Assembly (NCBI GenBank): GCA_901472405.1
Contig: LR590463.1
Span: 3,782,001-3,846,000, forward strand
Length of the DNA stretch: 64,000 nucleotides
Direction: 5' to 3'
Source of the DNA: Serratia rubidaea
GTDB taxonomy: Bacteria; Pseudomonadota; Gammaproteobacteria; Enterobacterales; Enterobacteriaceae
Positions 43,434 through 54,693 of this stretch are shown one piece after another. Both the position numbers and the translations under genes were made by a program. The notes beneath the pieces were generated by a model that saw only the letters and a program-made list of their open reading frames with translations, was not told where the DNA came from and did not search any database. Each line of letters starts with the position of its first letter. Position 1 is the first letter of the stretch.

Positions 43434-45580
43434 TTATTTCTCGTTTTTCAGCACCTTCACGGTGTAACGCCCGTCCGCCTGACGGTAGGCGCCGTGGATA
43501 TCGGTCTCAAAGCCCGGATAATGCGCGCCGATTTCGCACAGCATCTGCAGGAACTCCAGGACCGGACGGCTCTCTTCGGTCAGCATCTCGCCCGGCATCA
43601 CCAGCGGTACGGCCCGGGTGGGTATGGCAGGATCATGTTGGCATTCACCTTGCCGATCATCTCTTCCAGGTACACCTCTTCCACCTCGCCGTGCAGCTCT
43701 TTCTGGAAGGCCTGATACGGGTTCATCACCATGCTTGGCAACACTTCAAACGCGCGGTACATCAGATCCGGCAGATTGTGCTGCTCAACCAGACGGTGAA
43801 TATTCTGCGCCAGATCCTGAATACGCATCTCTTCATAAAACTCAGGCGCTTCCTGATACAGCGACGGCAGCATGTTTTTCACCCGCAGGTTCAGGGTCAA
43901 ACGCGCGTTTGAATTCGGTCAGGGCTCGCAGCAGGCTCAGCGCCTTGGTTTTATCGATACCGATGCTGAACAGGAACAGCAGGTTATACGGCCCGGTTTT
44001 TTCAACGATAATGCCGTGCTCATCCAGGTATTTCGCCACGATGCTGGCAGGGATACCGAACGGCTGCATCTCACCCTCTTTGCTCATCCCCGGCGTCAGG
44101 ATAGTGACCTTGATCGGGTCGAGGTACATATGTTCGTTATCGATGTTTTTGAAACCGTGCCAGGCGCTGTCGGAACGCAGCGGCCAGCATTCGGCCTCGT
44201 CGATATGCTCAGGCTGCCAGACGTCGAAGAACCAGCCGTCGGACTCGACTTTCAGCCGCTTGATCTCTTTACGGAACTTGATCGCACGCTCAACGGAACC
44301 TTCAATCAGGCGCTTACCGGCATTGCCTTTCATCATCGCCGCCGCGGTTTCGGTGGACGCCACGATGCCGTAGTGCGGCGAGGTGGTGGTATGCATCATG
44401 TAGGCTTCGTTGAAGGTCTCTTCGTTGATATCGCCTTTCACATGAATCATCGACGCCTGCGAGAATGCCGCCAGCAGTTTGTGGGTGGACTGGGTTTCAT
44501 AAATCACCTTACCTTCCACGCGGTCGCCGCTCATCCCGCATTTACCTTGATAAATCGGGTGGAAGTTGGTGTAAGGCACCCAGGCGGAGTCAAAGTGAAT
44601 CGACTTCACGTCCAGCGTGTTCTTGATAAAGTCGGTGTTGTACAGCAGGCCGTCATAGGTGGAGTTGGTGATGACCGCATGCACCGGCCAGCTGGCGTTC
44701 GGCGTATCTTTCACCCGTTTGGCGATGGTGGCGCGGCTGAACTCGCTCTGCGGAATACCGCCGAGAATACCGTAGGCGTTACGGGTCGGACGGAAGTAGA
44801 TAGGCGTAATGTCGCTCATCATCATCAGGTGCGTCAGCGATTTGTGGCAGTTACGGTCAATCAGCACCGTGCTGCCCGCCGGCGCGGAGTACATGCCGAC
44901 GATTTTGTTCGCCGTTGAGGTGCCGTTGGTCACCATAAAACTGCGCTCGGCGTTGAAGACGCGGGAAATATACTCTTCCGCTTCTTTATGCGGGCCGGAG
45001 TGATCCAGCAGCGATCCCAGCTCCGAAACGGAAATCGAAATGTCGGACTTCATGGTGTTCGGGCCGAAGAAATCATAGAACAGGCTGCCGACCGGGCTTT
45101 TCTGGAAGGCGGTGCCGCCCATATGGCCCGGCGTGCAGAAGGTGTACTTCCCTTCGCGGACGTATTTGAACAGCGCCTTGGTCAGCGGCGGCATAATGCG
45201 GTCGATATACTCATCGGTGTTCTGCTTGATCTTGGCGGCGATGTCCTGCGCTGCGCCTAACGCATACTCGAAGAAGCGCACCTGCATACGCAGATCGTTC
45301 AGGCTGACGTCCAGCGTCGAATAGGTGTTGGCGAAGGCATACAGCGGCATATATTCATTGAGCTGGCTGATTTCTTCACACAGTTCCAGGTTGTATTTTG
45401 TCCCAGTCGAAGATGACGCCGCACAGGCGGGGCGTTGTTTTCAATCAGCTTCAGCAGATCGGCGCGATCGTTGGGATAAACCAGGCGGAAGCCCAGCGTT
45501 TCCAGCGCCTGATGCAGCTCACGGATCGGCTCTTCTTTGAAGTAGACGCCCATGTGATTCATGATGGCAATAACGTTCAT
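43434..45580 (-). CDS. cadA: Lysine decarboxylase CadA (several one-base insertions)
   Basis: PLP-dependent decarboxylase making cadaverine from lysine and consuming a proton, for acid resistance. The domains run from an N-terminal receiver-like wing (NVIAIMNHMGVYFKEEP) through the PLP core, with the cofactor lysine in ETQSTHKLLAAFSQASM, to a C-terminal domain. Five extra bases are visible: C near 45426-45431, A near 45397-45402, C near 43903-43907, and two bases (G and C) near 43608-43615. Removing them gives about 713 residues (E. coli 715) in one frame. Similarity is closer to CadA than to LdcC. The cluster also carries cadB and cadC, supporting the inducible enzyme. Confidence 0.9.
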
Positions 45581-45675
45581 AGTATTTCTCCTGGCAAAGC
45601 CAGCCCCTTCCCGTCACGGCAGACAGGTCGGCAGGAAAAGGACTGGATAAATATCAGTAGGTTAGCGAGTGCGGC

Positions 45676-47019
45676 TTAGTGTGCTTTCGCCGCGGTGCTG
45701 TCTTCGATAGCCGCCTGTTTGGCGACCTGACGGGTGTTCATTTTCCGGGCGTAGAACATCAGGATGATCAGGCTGACGATAAAGGTGCCGGACAGTTCGA
45801 AGGAGTTGGCGCCCATCAGCGCGATAAAGCAGAAGCCACAGCCGCAGACGGAAGCAATCAGGCTCAGCAGGTTGCGTACGTTAACGCCTTCGAAGCGGAT
45901 CAAATCCACGCAGGAGTAGAAGTAAGGCAGCATGGTCAGCAGCACCGCGATACCGGTCAGTTCAGCAAACAGGTCGGATGCCTTGCCGCCGCTGGAGCTC
46001 ATCACGGTAATCAGCACCATCAGCGCGGTCATTTTGCAGCTGGCCAGCAGCAGGCCTTTTTTCGGAATGCCGTTTTTATCCAGCTCGCCGTACACTTTCG
46101 GGAAGTTGCCGTCATGGGCGGCGCGCACCCCGGCCTGACTCACCAGCATCATCCACGACCCCAGCGAGGTCAGGCAGGCGAACGCGGTAAAGGCGGAAAC
46201 CATCGGTGCGGCCCAGTTGCCCATAATGGCGGAGGCGCTGACGGCGAACGGCGCGCCGCTGGCGGCCATTTGGCTGGCGGGGAACATACCGCTCATCACC
46301 TGCGTCGCGGCGATGTAGATAATGCCGGCCAACGCGGTGCCCAGCATGGTGGCCAGCGGCACGGTGCGTTTTGGATTTTTCACCATGCCGGTGCTGACGG
46401 CGGCGGATTCCACCCCGATAAAGGCCCACAGGCACAGCAGGATACTTTTAATCACCGCATGGCTGTCGGTGGTGCCGGAGGTGTTCCAGTTGGCGTGATA
46501 GGTGGCGATGTCAAACCAGTGCCAGCCGGCAACGGCAGTCACAATCACCGGGATCAGCACCAGCACCAGCCCAATGGTGGTCAGACGGCTGACCCAGGTA
46601 CCGCCAAGCATATTCACAAAGGTAAAGACCCAGACAATGGCGATACAGGCGATGCCTGCCGGAATCGGGTTATTCAGGGCGGGGAAGAAGGTGGAAAGGT
46701 AAGAAACGGCGGTAATGCCGATGGCTAAATTACCAATCCAGTTGGCATGGTAATAAAGCACGCCGGTTTGGAAGCCAAACGCCGGAGAAATTTCCCCTGC
46801 GTAGGCGATGGGGCCGCCTTCCTGTGGGTTTTTGGTGGCGAGGCGGGCATAGACATAGGCTAAAGACATTGCGCCAATAATAGAGATTACCCATCCCCAT
46901 ATGGCGATACCGCCGAGGCTAGCCAGGTTCGCGGGTAATAACGCAATCCCGCTCCCCATCATATTACCGGCTACTACGCCGGTACAGGCAATAAGCCCAA
47001 TTTTCTTGGATGAAGCCAT
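45676..47019 (-). CDS. cadB: Lysine/cadaverine antiporter CadB
   Basis: Twelve-helix APC-family exchanger that imports lysine and exports cadaverine. The first helix contains the substrate-binding loop GVVAGNMMGSGI. GAMSLAYVYARLATKNPQEGGPIAYA and the ICLWAFIGVES-like segment LLCLWAFIGVESAAVSTGMV are conserved. Length 447 residues (E. coli 444). No frameshift. cadA follows after 95 bases. Expression should depend on CadC acting at the region just upstream (47020-47319). Confidence 0.95.
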   Translation of the reverse strand: MASSKKIGLIACTGVVAGNMMGSGIALLPANLASLGGIAIWGWVISIIGAMSLAYVYARLATKNPQEGGPIAYAGEISPAFGFQTGVLYYHANWIGNLAIGITAVSYLSTFFPALNNPIPAGIACIAIVWVFTFVNMLGGTWVSRLTTIGLVLVLIPVIVTAVAGWHWFDIATYHANWNTSGTTDSHAVIKSILLCLWAFIGVESAAVSTGMVKNPKRTVPLATMLGTALAGIIYIAATQVMSGMFPASQMAASGAPFAVSASAIMGNWAAPMVSAFTAFACLTSLGSWMMLVSQAGVRAAHDGNFPKVYGELDKNGIPKKGLLLASCKMTALMVLITVMSSSGGKASDLFAELTGIAVLLTMLPYFYSCVDLIRFEGVNVRNLLSLIASVCGCGFCFIALMGANSFELSGTFIVSLIILMFYARKMNTRQVAKQAAIEDSTAAKAH

Positions 47020-47319
47020 GGTTAGTTTCTCCTGAGTGTTATTTTTTATAAGTCAGCATGGAAATAACGGACGGCGCCGCCTGACTTGATGCTCAGGATG
47101 TTAAACAGGCAAGGAAATAAAGTCCTAAAGATAAAGTGATATTACGCTCATGATCATACAAATGATAACCTGAGGTTTTTGGTTAACATATCAAGGGGTC
47201 AAGAAAAGATAAACAACCAGATAAAACAGCCAATTAGCAAATATTGATTGTTAATTAAAGCCGATCTTTACATCAATAAAACCCATCATTACGTTAACAA
47301 AATAAATATAATAACCAAC
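47020..47319 (-). promoter_or_regulatory. cadBA control region
   Basis: About 300 bases upstream of cadB, strongly AT-rich, as expected of the DNA that binds CadC and H-NS. On the minus strand TAATAT (47153-47148) is a possible -10, but no convincing -35 could be paired with it. CadC sites cannot be fixed by eye. No gene is seen here. Confidence 0.5.
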
Positions 47320-47320
47320 A

Positions 47321-47361
47321 AAAAAAATAACCGCACCGCCAATCTTCATTCGCGGTGCGGT
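47321..47361 (-). terminator. Rho-independent terminator after cadC
   Basis: On the minus strand ACCGCACCG pairs with CGGTGCGGT around a 14-base loop, followed by TATTTTTTTT. It separates cadC from the cadBA promoter. Confidence 0.85.
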
Positions 47362-47374
47362 CAGTACGCGTTAT

Positions 47375-48919
47375 TTATTGTTGCGTATAGTTATTCAGAT
47401 AGGGCACCACGGCGCTGACCGAGGTCTGGAATATGCCGTTATGAATCCAGTGCAGCGTATTTTCACCGGGGCGTAGATTAAATGCGGTAATATAGGAGTC
47501 GGCAGCCAAATGGTTCTGCCCCTGCATTTCATACACCTTACCCAGCAGAACATAATTCAGCCATGACATCTGCACATCGATCGCTTTATTTATTGCCCGG
47601 TGCGCCTCGTCAACCCGCCCCTGCCCTAACGCCTCTACGGTATAGATCTGCTGCAGAATCGGGCTGTCCTGTAATTCCGGCACCGACGCCAGACGCTGAA
47701 TATCGCGCTGCAGCTGAGCCAGCTGCTCGCTGTTGAATGGCTGATAAGAGTTACGTAATAAATCGACCAGCGTTTTTTCCGCGGCAATGTAGAGGAAATC
47801 TGGCGCGCTCCGCATCAGTTCATCCAGCAGCGCGCTGGCGCGCGTCAGCGACGCCATATCGCCCTGAATCAACAGCTGGTGCGCCTGATAGAACTGCTGC
47901 AGGGCCGGCCCCTGTTTCGGCAGCAGCTTATCCAGACGCGTCAGCAGCTGCGGCGGCCACGGCTGTTTCAGCACGGCGGACATATTGCCCAACAGGTCCA
48001 GCAGGATGGTGCGCTGATTGTCCTTGGTAAGAAAATAGCGCTTATCCAGCATGATGGAGCTGTCGGCGTTATCCACCAGCCGTACGGACAGGAAGCATTG
48101 CTGGGCGCGATAGTGGCGCTGGTTGACGAACTCAATGGTCAGCGACTTGCCGGAGCTGCTCGGCCCCGCGTAGTTATAGTTGGTCTGGTCATGCACCAGG
48201 AAGGTAGAGTAGGTGTTGAGCGAATCGGCAATCAGTTCACTGATGCCCACCACGTAGGAGAGTTGCGGCATCCAGTTGCTGCAGCTGTTGCCGCCCTGGA
48301 TGCGGATATCGATATCCCGCGGGTTGAGCAGCATCGGCATGCTGGCCACCGGCACCCGCGATGACAGCGTGGCTACGCCGACAAACGCCACGCAGGCGCT
48401 GAGCGCCGTCAGGAAGCACAGCCATACCCAGAACGGCGAGCGCTGATAAAACCGCCGGCCGGCGCGTTCAGACGCTTTGGCCGCCGTCGGCGGCGGCGGT
48501 ACATAGGCCGGCGCATCATCGTCTTCATCGCCGTCTTCCGGCTCATGCATAATCACCGCCACCTGCGGCGATGCCGACGGCGTCTCTGCGGTGGCGCTGC
48601 ACCATATCACCGGCGCCGCCAGCTTATAGCCGCGTTTTGGCACCGTGATGATATATTCCGGACTCTGCTCATCGCCGTCTTTCAGGTACTTACGCAGCTC
48701 AGAAATGCTCTGCGTCACCACATGGTTGGTGACGATATTACGTTTCCAGACATTTTCGATCAGTTCATCCCGACTCAGCACCACATCCGGGTGCCGGGCG
48801 AAATAGAACAGCATATCGATTAAGCGTGGCTCCAGCGTCTTCTGACGCCCGTCACGGCTGATTTGGTTGTCAGCCGGCGTAACCAGCCACTCTCCGACGC
48901 GAAAAACAGGCTGTTGCAT
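47375..48919 (-). CDS. cadC: Membrane-bound transcriptional activator CadC
   Basis: ToxR-like one-component regulator that activates cadBA at low pH with lysine. Residues 1-105 form an OmpR-type winged helix (LIDMLFYFARHPDVVLSRDE, then the recognition region NHVVTQSISELRKYLKD). An acidic and proline-rich linker (about 125-150) leads to one membrane helix at about 163-184. The rest is the periplasmic sensor. Cys213 and Cys275 correspond to the disulfide that controls pH sensing in E. coli. Length 514 residues (E. coli 512). Lysine signalling would come through LysP, which is not in the window. Confidence 0.93.
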   Translation of the reverse strand: MQQPVFRVGEWLVTPADNQISRDGRQKTLEPRLIDMLFYFARHPDVVLSRDELIENVWKRNIVTNHVVTQSISELRKYLKDGDEQSPEYIITVPKRGYKLAAPVIWCSATAETPSASPQVAVIMHEPEDGDEDDDAPAYVPPPPTAAKASERAGRRFYQRSPFWVWLCFLTALSACVAFVGVATLSSRVPVASMPMLLNPRDIDIRIQGGNSCSNWMPQLSYVVGISELIADSLNTYSTFLVHDQTNYNYAGPSSSGKSLTIEFVNQRHYRAQQCFLSVRLVDNADSSIMLDKRYFLTKDNQRTILLDLLGNMSAVLKQPWPPQLLTRLDKLLPKQGPALQQFYQAHQLLIQGDMASLTRASALLDELMRSAPDFLYIAAEKTLVDLLRNSYQPFNSEQLAQLQRDIQRLASVPELQDSPILQQIYTVEALGQGRVDEAHRAINKAIDVQMSWLNYVLLGKVYEMQGQNHLAADSYITAFNLRPGENTLHWIHNGIFQTSVSAVVPYLNNYTQQ

Positions 48920-49009
48920 GGCGGAAATAACTCAAAGAGAACCCAAGGCAGGCGCGCGATAATAGCATATTCAGCCCGCAACCTGAGCCATTACGCGCCG
49001 ATTAAGCAT

Positions 49010-49399
49010 TCATTGTTCATATAATTCTAGCGGCAAGCCATCCGGATCGCTGAAGAATGTGAAGCGCGACTCGGTGTAAGGGTCAACCCGCACCGGTTCA
49101 CAGGCCACGCCGGCGGCCTGCAGCTGCGCCACCGCCTGCTCAATATCGTCGACGCTGAACGCCAGATGGCGCAGGCCGCAGGCTTCCGGGCGGCTGACCC
49201 GCGCCGGCGGCGACGGAAAAGAAAACAGCTCAATCACGTACTGGCCGTTCAACGCCAGATCGCCCTTCCAGGAGTCACGCTCCGCGCGGTAATACTCCCC
49301 CTGCAGCGTAAAACCCAGAATATCGCAGTAAAAGTGCTTACTGGCGGCATAATCGGACGCGATAATCGCAATATGGTGCACCTGACGTAATGCCAGCAT
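49010..49399 (-). CDS. yaeR: VOC-family metalloenzyme YaeR (glyoxalase-like)
   Basis: A 129-residue vicinal-oxygen-chelate protein of unknown substrate. It has the paired beta-alpha-beta-beta-beta modules with metal-ligand candidates His8 (QVHHIAI), Glu (VIELFSF), His (GLRHLAFSVDD) and Glu (LPLELYEQ). The E. coli YaeR sequence is very close. It lies between accA and cadC. In E. coli ldcC separates accA from yaeR, and no such gene is present here. Confidence 0.92.
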   Translation of the reverse strand: MLALRQVHHIAIIASDYAASKHFYCDILGFTLQGEYYRAERDSWKGDLALNGQYVIELFSFPSPPARVSRPEACGLRHLAFSVDDIEQAVAQLQAAGVACEPVRVDPYTESRFTFFSDPDGLPLELYEQ

Positions 49400-49516
49400 G
49401 GTTTTCTCCTTCTATTCAGACCCTTGGCAACATATCGGCCGCCATGACCGACGTCAACGGGGAAACGGCTGAAAACGCCCTGGTGGAAGAAGAGCGCCGC
49501 GGTAAATCGCAGGCAT

Positions 49517-49543
49517 AAAAAAACCGCCCGCAGGCGGTTTTTT
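49517..49543 (-). terminator. Rho-independent terminator after accA
   Basis: AAAAAACCGCC and GGCGGTTTTTT pair over CGCA. It lies 14 bases after the accA stop on the minus strand and ends the long lpx-dnaE-accA transcript. Confidence 0.88.
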
Positions 49544-49556
49544 GTCGGCAAGCGGA

Positions 49557-50516
49557 TCAGCAGTAGCCGTAGTTCATCAGGCGTTGATAGCGGCGGTTAA
49601 GCAGCTCTTCTTTGTTCAGGCCGTCCAGATCGGTCAGATCCGCCAGCAGCTGCGCCTTCAGCGATTCGGCAATCGCCGGCACATCGCGGTGGGCGCCGCC
49701 CAGCGGCTCCGGGATCACCGAGTCGATCAGCTGCAGCTCTTTCAGACGCGGCGCAGTGATGCCCATGGCCTCAGCGGCAATCGGCGCTTTATCCGCGCTC
49801 TTCCACAGAATAGAGGCGCAGCCTTCCGGTGAGATCACCGAATAGGTGCTGTACTGCAGCATATTCACTTTGTCGCCCACGCCGATCGCCAGCGCGCCGC
49901 CGGAACCGCCTTCGCCGATAACCGTACAGATCACCGGCACGTTGAGGCGTGACATCTCACGCAGGTTGCGGGCGATGGCTTCCGACTGGCCGCGCTCTTC
50001 CGCACCCACGCCCGGATAAGCGCCCGGGGTATCGATAAAGGTGATGATCGGCATGTTGAAGCGCGAGGCCATTTCCATCAGGCGCAGCGCCTTACGGTAG
50101 CCTTCCGGCGCCGGCATGCCGAAGTTGCGACGAATCTTTTCCTTCGTCTCACGGCCTTTCTGGTGGCCGATGATCATCACCGGACGGCCGTCCAGACGCG
50201 CGATGCCGCCGACGATGGCTTTATCATCGGCATAGGCGCGATCGCCCGCCAGCTCTTCAAAATCGGTAAAGATATGTTCGATATAATCCAGGGTATAAGG
50301 ACGGCGCGGGTGGCGTGCCAGTTGAGCAACTTGCCAGGCCCCAAGATCGGAGAAAATCTTGCGCGTCAGCTCAACGCTCTTCTCACGCAGGCGCTGAACT
50401 TCTTCGTCCAGATTAATATCTAATTTTTCGTCTTGACGGCTGACGGCAGTCAGCGAGTCAATTTTCGCTTCCAGCTCTGCAATCGGCTGTTCAAAATCAA
50501 GAAAATTCAGACTCAT
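49557..50516 (-). CDS. accA: Acetyl-CoA carboxylase carboxyltransferase subunit alpha AccA
   Basis: Transfers the carboxyl group from carboxybiotin to acetyl-CoA (with AccD), the first step of fatty acid synthesis. The crotonase-like core holds the oxyanion glycines in [16 protein letters not shown] and [19 protein letters not shown]. Length 319 residues, equal to E. coli. It follows dnaE by 12 bases. The gene is intact. Confidence 0.97.
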   Translation of the reverse strand: MSLNFLDFEQPIAELEAKIDSLTAVSRQDEKLDINLDEEVQRLREKSVELTRKIFSDLGAWQVAQLARHPRRPYTLDYIEHIFTDFEELAGDRAYADDKAIVGGIARLDGRPVMIIGHQKGRETKEKIRRNFGMPAPEGYRKALRLMEMASRFNMPIITFIDTPGAYPGVGAEERGQSEAIARNLREMSRLNVPVICTVIGEGGSGGALAIGVGDKVNMLQYSTYSVISPEGCASILWKSADKAPIAAEAMGITAPRLKELQLIDSVIPEPLGGAHRDVPAIAESLKAQLLADLTDLDGLNKEELLNRRYQRLMNYGYC

Positions 50517-50528
50517 AGCATTCCTATA

Positions 50529-53500
50529 TTAGTCAAATTCCAGTTCCACCTGTTCATTACCGACCAAAGTCCGTAAGTCTATCAACAAGCGGTCCGTGGG
50601 CGTCACTCGCCAGGTTGCGCCAAAACGCAGCTTGGCGCGAGCGTCGATCCGTTGATAGTACAGATGTACTGGAATCGTCCCCGATCGATGCGGTTCCAAC
50701 GACTGGCGGAGACGGTTCAAAAGCTGGTCATCAATTTGCCTGTCCGTCAGCGAGATAGCAAGCCCGCGCGCATATTTTTCACGGGCTTCACTGATGTCCA
50801 TTAGCTCGCGGGCGGTCATTTTAAGCCCACCGCTAAAGTCATCAAAGCTGACCTGTCCACTGGCAATCAGGATACGGTCTTTTTCCAACAAATGCTGGTA
50901 TTTTTCTAACGCGTCGGTAAATAACATCACCTCCAGACGTCCGGAACGGTCATCCAGGGTGCAAATACCGATGCGATTGCCGCGCTTGGTGACCATGACG
51001 CGCGCGGCAACCACCAGCCCGACGGCGGTGGTCATCTTGCCCCGGTCCGTCGGGTGCATATCTTTCAAACGCATGCCGCCGGCGTAACGTTCGATCTCCT
51101 TCAGATACTGGGTTATCGGGTGGCCGGTCAGGTACAGCCCCAGCGTTTCCCGCTCGCCGTCCAGCACCACCTGCTCCTGCCACGGCGCCACGTTGGCGTA
51201 GGATTGCTCCACCTGCTCCGGCGCTTCCGCCAGTACGCCAAACATATCCACCTGGCCGATCGCCTCGGCCTTGGCATGCTGATCCGCCGCTTTCAACGCG
51301 TCAGGCAGCGAGTTCATCAGCGCGGCGCGGTGCGGCCCCAGCCGGTCGAAAGCGCCGGACATAATCAGCTTTTCCAGAATACGCCGGTTAAGCTTTTTAA
51401 TATCCGAACGCGCGCACAGGTCGAACAGATCTTTAAAATAGCCCTGCTCGCCGCTGTTGCGTGCTTCAAGAATAGCCTCAATCGGCCCTTCGCCCACCCC
51501 TTTAATCGCGCCGATGCCGTAAACGATCTCGCCGTCATCGTTGACGTGGAAGTGGTACAGACCGCTGTTGATGTCCGGCGGCAGGATCTTCAGCCCCATG
51601 CGCCAGCACTCGTCCACCAGGCCGACCACCTTATCAGTGTTGTCCATATCGGCGGTCATTACCGCCGCCATAAACTCGGCCGGATAGTGCGCCTTCAGCC
51701 ACAGCGTCTGGTAAGACACCAGCGCATAGGCGGCGGAGTGAGATTTGTTAAAGCCGTAACCGGCGAATTTCTCCACCAGGTCAAAGATTTTCATCGACAG
51801 CTCGCCGTCGATGCCCATGCTCTTCGCGCCCTCTTCAAACACCGAGCGCTGTTTCGCCATCTCTTCCGGCTTTTTCTTACCCATCGCACGACGCAGCATG
51901 TCCGCGCCGCCCAGCGTATAGCCGGCCAGCACCTGGGCAATCTGCATCACCTGTTCCTGATACAGGATAATGCCGTAGGTCGGCTCCAGCACCGGTTTGA
52001 GCGTCTCGTGCTGCCACTGGATATCCGGGTAGGAGATCTCTTCACGGCCGTGCTTACGGTCGATAAAGTTATCCACCATGCCGGACTGCAGCGGCCCCGG
52101 ACGGAACAGCGCCACCAGTGCGATCATATCTTCGAAGCAGTCGGGCTTCAGACGTTTGATCAGGTCTTTCATGCCGCGCGATTCAAGCTGGAACACCGCC
52201 GTGGTTTCCGAGCGCTGCAGCATGTCGAAGCTTTTCTTGTCGTCGAGCGGGATCGCCGCGATATCGATCGGCGGCTCACCGCTCTTGGCGCGCCGGGCGT
52301 TGATCATCTCCAGCGCCCAGTCGATGATGGTCAGGGTACGCAGCCCCAGGAAGTCGAACTTCACCAACCCGGCGTATTCCACGTCGTTCTTGTCGAACTG
52401 GGTCACCGGGTGATGCCCTTCGGCGTCGCAGTACAGCGGCGCGAAGTCGGTAATCTTGGTCGGCGCGATCACCACGCCCCCGGCGTGTTTACCGGCGTTA
52501 CGGGTGACGCCTTCCAGCTTGCGCGCCATGTCGATCAGCGCCTTGACCTCTTCGTCCGCCTCGTAGATTTCCGGCAGCTGCGGCTCGGCGGCGAAGGCTT
52601 TCTCCAGCGTCATGCCCGGGTCTGGCGGCACCAGCTTGGAGATGCGGTCGACAAAGCCGTACGGATGCCCCAGCACGCGGCCCACGTCGCGGATAACCGC
52701 TTTCGCCGCCATGGTGCCGAAGGTAATAATCTGCGATACCGCCTCGCGGCCGTACATGTCCGCCACGTGCTCAATCACCCGGTCGCGTTTTTCCATGCAG
52801 AAGTCGACGTCGAAGTCGGGCATCGAGACGCGTTCCGGGTTCAGGAAACGTTCGAACAGCAGGTCGAACTCCAGCGGATCCAGATCGGTGATTTTCAGCG
52901 CATAGGCCACCAGCGAGCCGGCGCCGGAACCTCGCCCCGGCCCTACCGGCACGTCGTTATCCTTCGACCACTGGATAAACTCCATCACGATCAGGAAGTA
53001 GCCGGGGAAGCCCATCTGGTTGATGACTTTCAGCTCGATATCCAGACGTTCGTCATATTCCGGCCGCCGCCGGGCGCGCTCCTCCGGGTCCGGATACAGG
53101 AACTCGAGGCGCTCTTCCAGCCCCTCGCGCGACTTGGCAACCAGGAAGTCTTCCGTGGTCATCTCACCGGTCGGGAACTGCGGCAGGAAATACTCGCCGA
53201 GGCGAATGGTGACGTTACAGCGCTTGGCGATTTCGACGCTGTTGATCAGCGCCTCGGGGATATCGGCGAACAGCTCGCACATCTCATCTTCGCTGCGCAT
53301 ATACTGCTGCACGCTATAGTTGCGCGGACGTTTGGGATCGTCGAGGGTAAAGCCGTCGTGGATGGCGACGCGAATCTCATGCGCGTCAAAGTCATCTTCC
53401 ACCAGGAAGCGCACATCGTTGGTGGCCACCACCGGCAGGCCGCGTTCGGCCGCCAGCGCCACCGCCGCGTGCAGGTAGTTCTCCTCATCCGGGCGTCCGG

Positions 53501-54017
53501 TGCGGATCAGCTCCAGGTAGTAACTGTCGGGGAAATACTGCTGATAAAACTCCAGGCACTGATCGACCTGCGCCTGATTGCCGCGCAGCATAAACTTGCC
53601 CACGTCGCCCATGCGCGCGCCGGACAGCAGAATCAGCCCTTCGCGGTGTTCGATCAGCCAGTCGCGGTCGATAATCGGGCCTGCCGCGCCGTAGCCGCGC
53701 TGGTAAGCGCGGGAAATCAACAGCGTCAGGTTTTGATAGCCGGCGTTGTTCGCCGCCAGGACGGTCAGCTCGGCCAGCTCATCGCCCAGCACTTCGCTCT
53801 GCACGTGGAAATCCGCACCGATGATCGGCTTTACCCCGGCGCCGTGCGCCGTGCCGTAAAACTTCACCAGGCCGCACAGGTTGGTAAAGTCGGTGATGGC
53901 CAGCGCCGGCATCGCCAGCGCCGCGGCCCGCTTCACCAACGGACCGGTCTTGGCGAGCCCATCTATCATGGAGTAGTCGCTGTGAACGCGCAGGTGAATA
54001 AAACGAGGTTCGGCCAT
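50529..54017 (-). CDS. dnaE: DNA polymerase III alpha subunit DnaE
   Basis: Replicative polymerase. The domain order is an N-terminal PHP domain ([15 protein letters not shown]), then the C-family palm with the catalytic aspartates in [14 protein letters not shown] (about residues 400-404). Fingers, the tandem helix-hairpin-helix region ([16 protein letters not shown]), an OB fold (about 980-1070) and the tau-binding C-terminus follow. Length 1162 residues (E. coli 1160). There is no frameshift across nearly 3.5 kb, in contrast to several smaller genes. It starts 82 bases after rnhB. A long antisense frame across it is an artefact of GC-rich codon usage. Confidence 0.97.
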   Translation of the reverse strand: MAEPRFIHLRVHSDYSMIDGLAKTGPLVKRAAALAMPALAITDFTNLCGLVKFYGTAHGAGVKPIIGADFHVQSEVLGDELAELTVLAANNAGYQNLTLLISRAYQRGYGAAGPIIDRDWLIEHREGLILLSGARMGDVGKFMLRGNQAQVDQCLEFYQQYFPDSYYLELIRTGRPDEENYLHAAVALAAERGLPVVATNDVRFLVEDDFDAHEIRVAIHDGFTLDDPKRPRNYSVQQYMRSEDEMCELFADIPEALINSVEIAKRCNVTIRLGEYFLPQFPTGEMTTEDFLVAKSREGLEERLEFLYPDPEERARRRPEYDERLDIELKVINQMGFPGYFLIVMEFIQWSKDNDVPVGPGRGSGAGSLVAYALKITDLDPLEFDLLFERFLNPERVSMPDFDVDFCMEKRDRVIEHVADMYGREAVSQIITFGTMAAKAVIRDVGRVLGHPYGFVDRISKLVPPDPGMTLEKAFAAEPQLPEIYEADEEVKALIDMARKLEGVTRNAGKHAGGVVIAPTKITDFAPLYCDAEGHHPVTQFDKNDVEYAGLVKFDFLGLRTLTIIDWALEMINARRAKSGEPPIDIAAIPLDDKKSFDMLQRSETTAVFQLESRGMKDLIKRLKPDCFEDMIALVALFRPGPLQSGMVDNFIDRKHGREEISYPDIQWQHETLKPVLEPTYGIILYQEQVMQIAQVLAGYTLGGADMLRRAMGKKKPEEMAKQRSVFEEGAKSMGIDGELSMKIFDLVEKFAGYGFNKSHSAAYALVSYQTLWLKAHYPAEFMAAVMTADMDNTDKVVGLVDECWRMGLKILPPDINSGLYHFHVNDDGEIVYGIGAIKGVGEGPIEAILEARNSGEQGYFKDLFDLCARSDIKKLNRRILEKLIMSGAFDRLGPHRAALMNSLPDALKAADQHAKAEAIGQVDMFGVLAEAPEQVEQSYANVAPWQEQVVLDGERETLGLYLTGHPITQYLKEIERYAGGMRLKDMHPTDRGKMTTAVGLVVAARVMVTKRGNRIGICTLDDRSGRLEVMLFTDALEKYQHLLEKDRILIASGQVSFDDFSGGLKMTARELMDISEAREKYARGLAISLTDRQIDDQLLNRLRQSLEPHRSGTIPVHLYYQRIDARAKLRFGATWRVTPTDRLLIDLRTLVGNEQVELEFD

Positions 54018-54099
54018 ATCCAGATACCAAAATGGGGGGCTCAGCAGGCTGAACCCGGGTTAACTCCAGCGTATTGTCAGGCCAGGTTCGGCCCGCAGA

Positions 54100-54693
54100 T
54101 TACAGCTCCAGCGCCCGTCTTACCGGGGCAAAGCTGCGGCGATGATGTTCGGTGGCGCCCAGCGCGGCCAGCCGCTCAAGATGGAAAGCGGTCGGATAGC
54201 CTTTATGCTGGGCAAAGCCATATTCCGGGAAGGCGCGATCCAGCTCGGTCATTTCACGGTCGCGCGTCACTTTCGCCAGAATCGACGCCGCGCTGATTTC
54301 CGCCACGCGGCTGTCGCCCTTCACCACCGCCTGCGCACGCATCGGCAATGCCGGGCAACGGTTACCGTCGATTAAAACCATATCCGGCTCAATATGCAAC
54401 CCGGCCACCGCCCGCTGCATCGCCAGCATCGTGGCATGCAGAATGTTCAGACGGTCAATCTCCTCCGGCTCGGCGCGTCCCAGGCTCCAGGAGAGCGCCT
54501 TGGCGATAATCTCATCATACAGCGCCAGCCGGCGCTTTTCGCTGAGCTTTTTCGAGTCGGCCAGGCCGGCGATCGGCTGCGCTGGGTCAAGGATCACCGC
54601 CGCGGTAACCACCGCGCCGACCAGCGGGCCGCGCCCGACTTCGTCCACGCCGGCGATCAGCCGGGCGTCGGGATAGATAAAGGCTTCGGTCAT
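54100..54693 (-). CDS. rnhB: Ribonuclease HII RnhB
   Basis: Removes ribonucleotides from DNA and RNA from RNA:DNA hybrids. The metal-binding acids are in [12 protein letters not shown] (Asp and Glu near residue 15), LIDGN and the later Asp in [12 protein letters not shown]. Length 197 residues (E. coli 198). The ATG at 54693 overlaps the lpxB stop in an ATGA junction, so it is coupled to lpxB; an upstream frame adding 17 residues was rejected. Confidence 0.95.
   Translation of the reverse strand: MTEAFIYPDARLIAGVDEVGRGPLVGAVVTAAVILDPAQPIAGLADSKKLSEKRRLALYDEIIAKALSWSLGRAEPEEIDRLNILHATMLAMQRAVAGLHIEPDMVLIDGNRCPALPMRAQAVVKGDSRVAEISAASILAKVTRDREMTELDRAFPEYGFAQHKGYPTAFHLERLAALGATEHHRRSFAPVRRALEL

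Noticed and set aside
43434..45580. cadA as a true pseudogene
   Set aside because: The breaks are the same short-run indels as in essential genes of this window, and the rest of the protein is perfectly conserved including the PLP lysine.
51054..54296. A 1080-codon open frame antisense to dnaE and part of rnhB
   Set aside because: It mirrors conserved coding frames in GC-rich DNA, where the opposite strand often lacks stops. Its protein has no recognisable domain and low-complexity Arg/His/Gln/Val composition.
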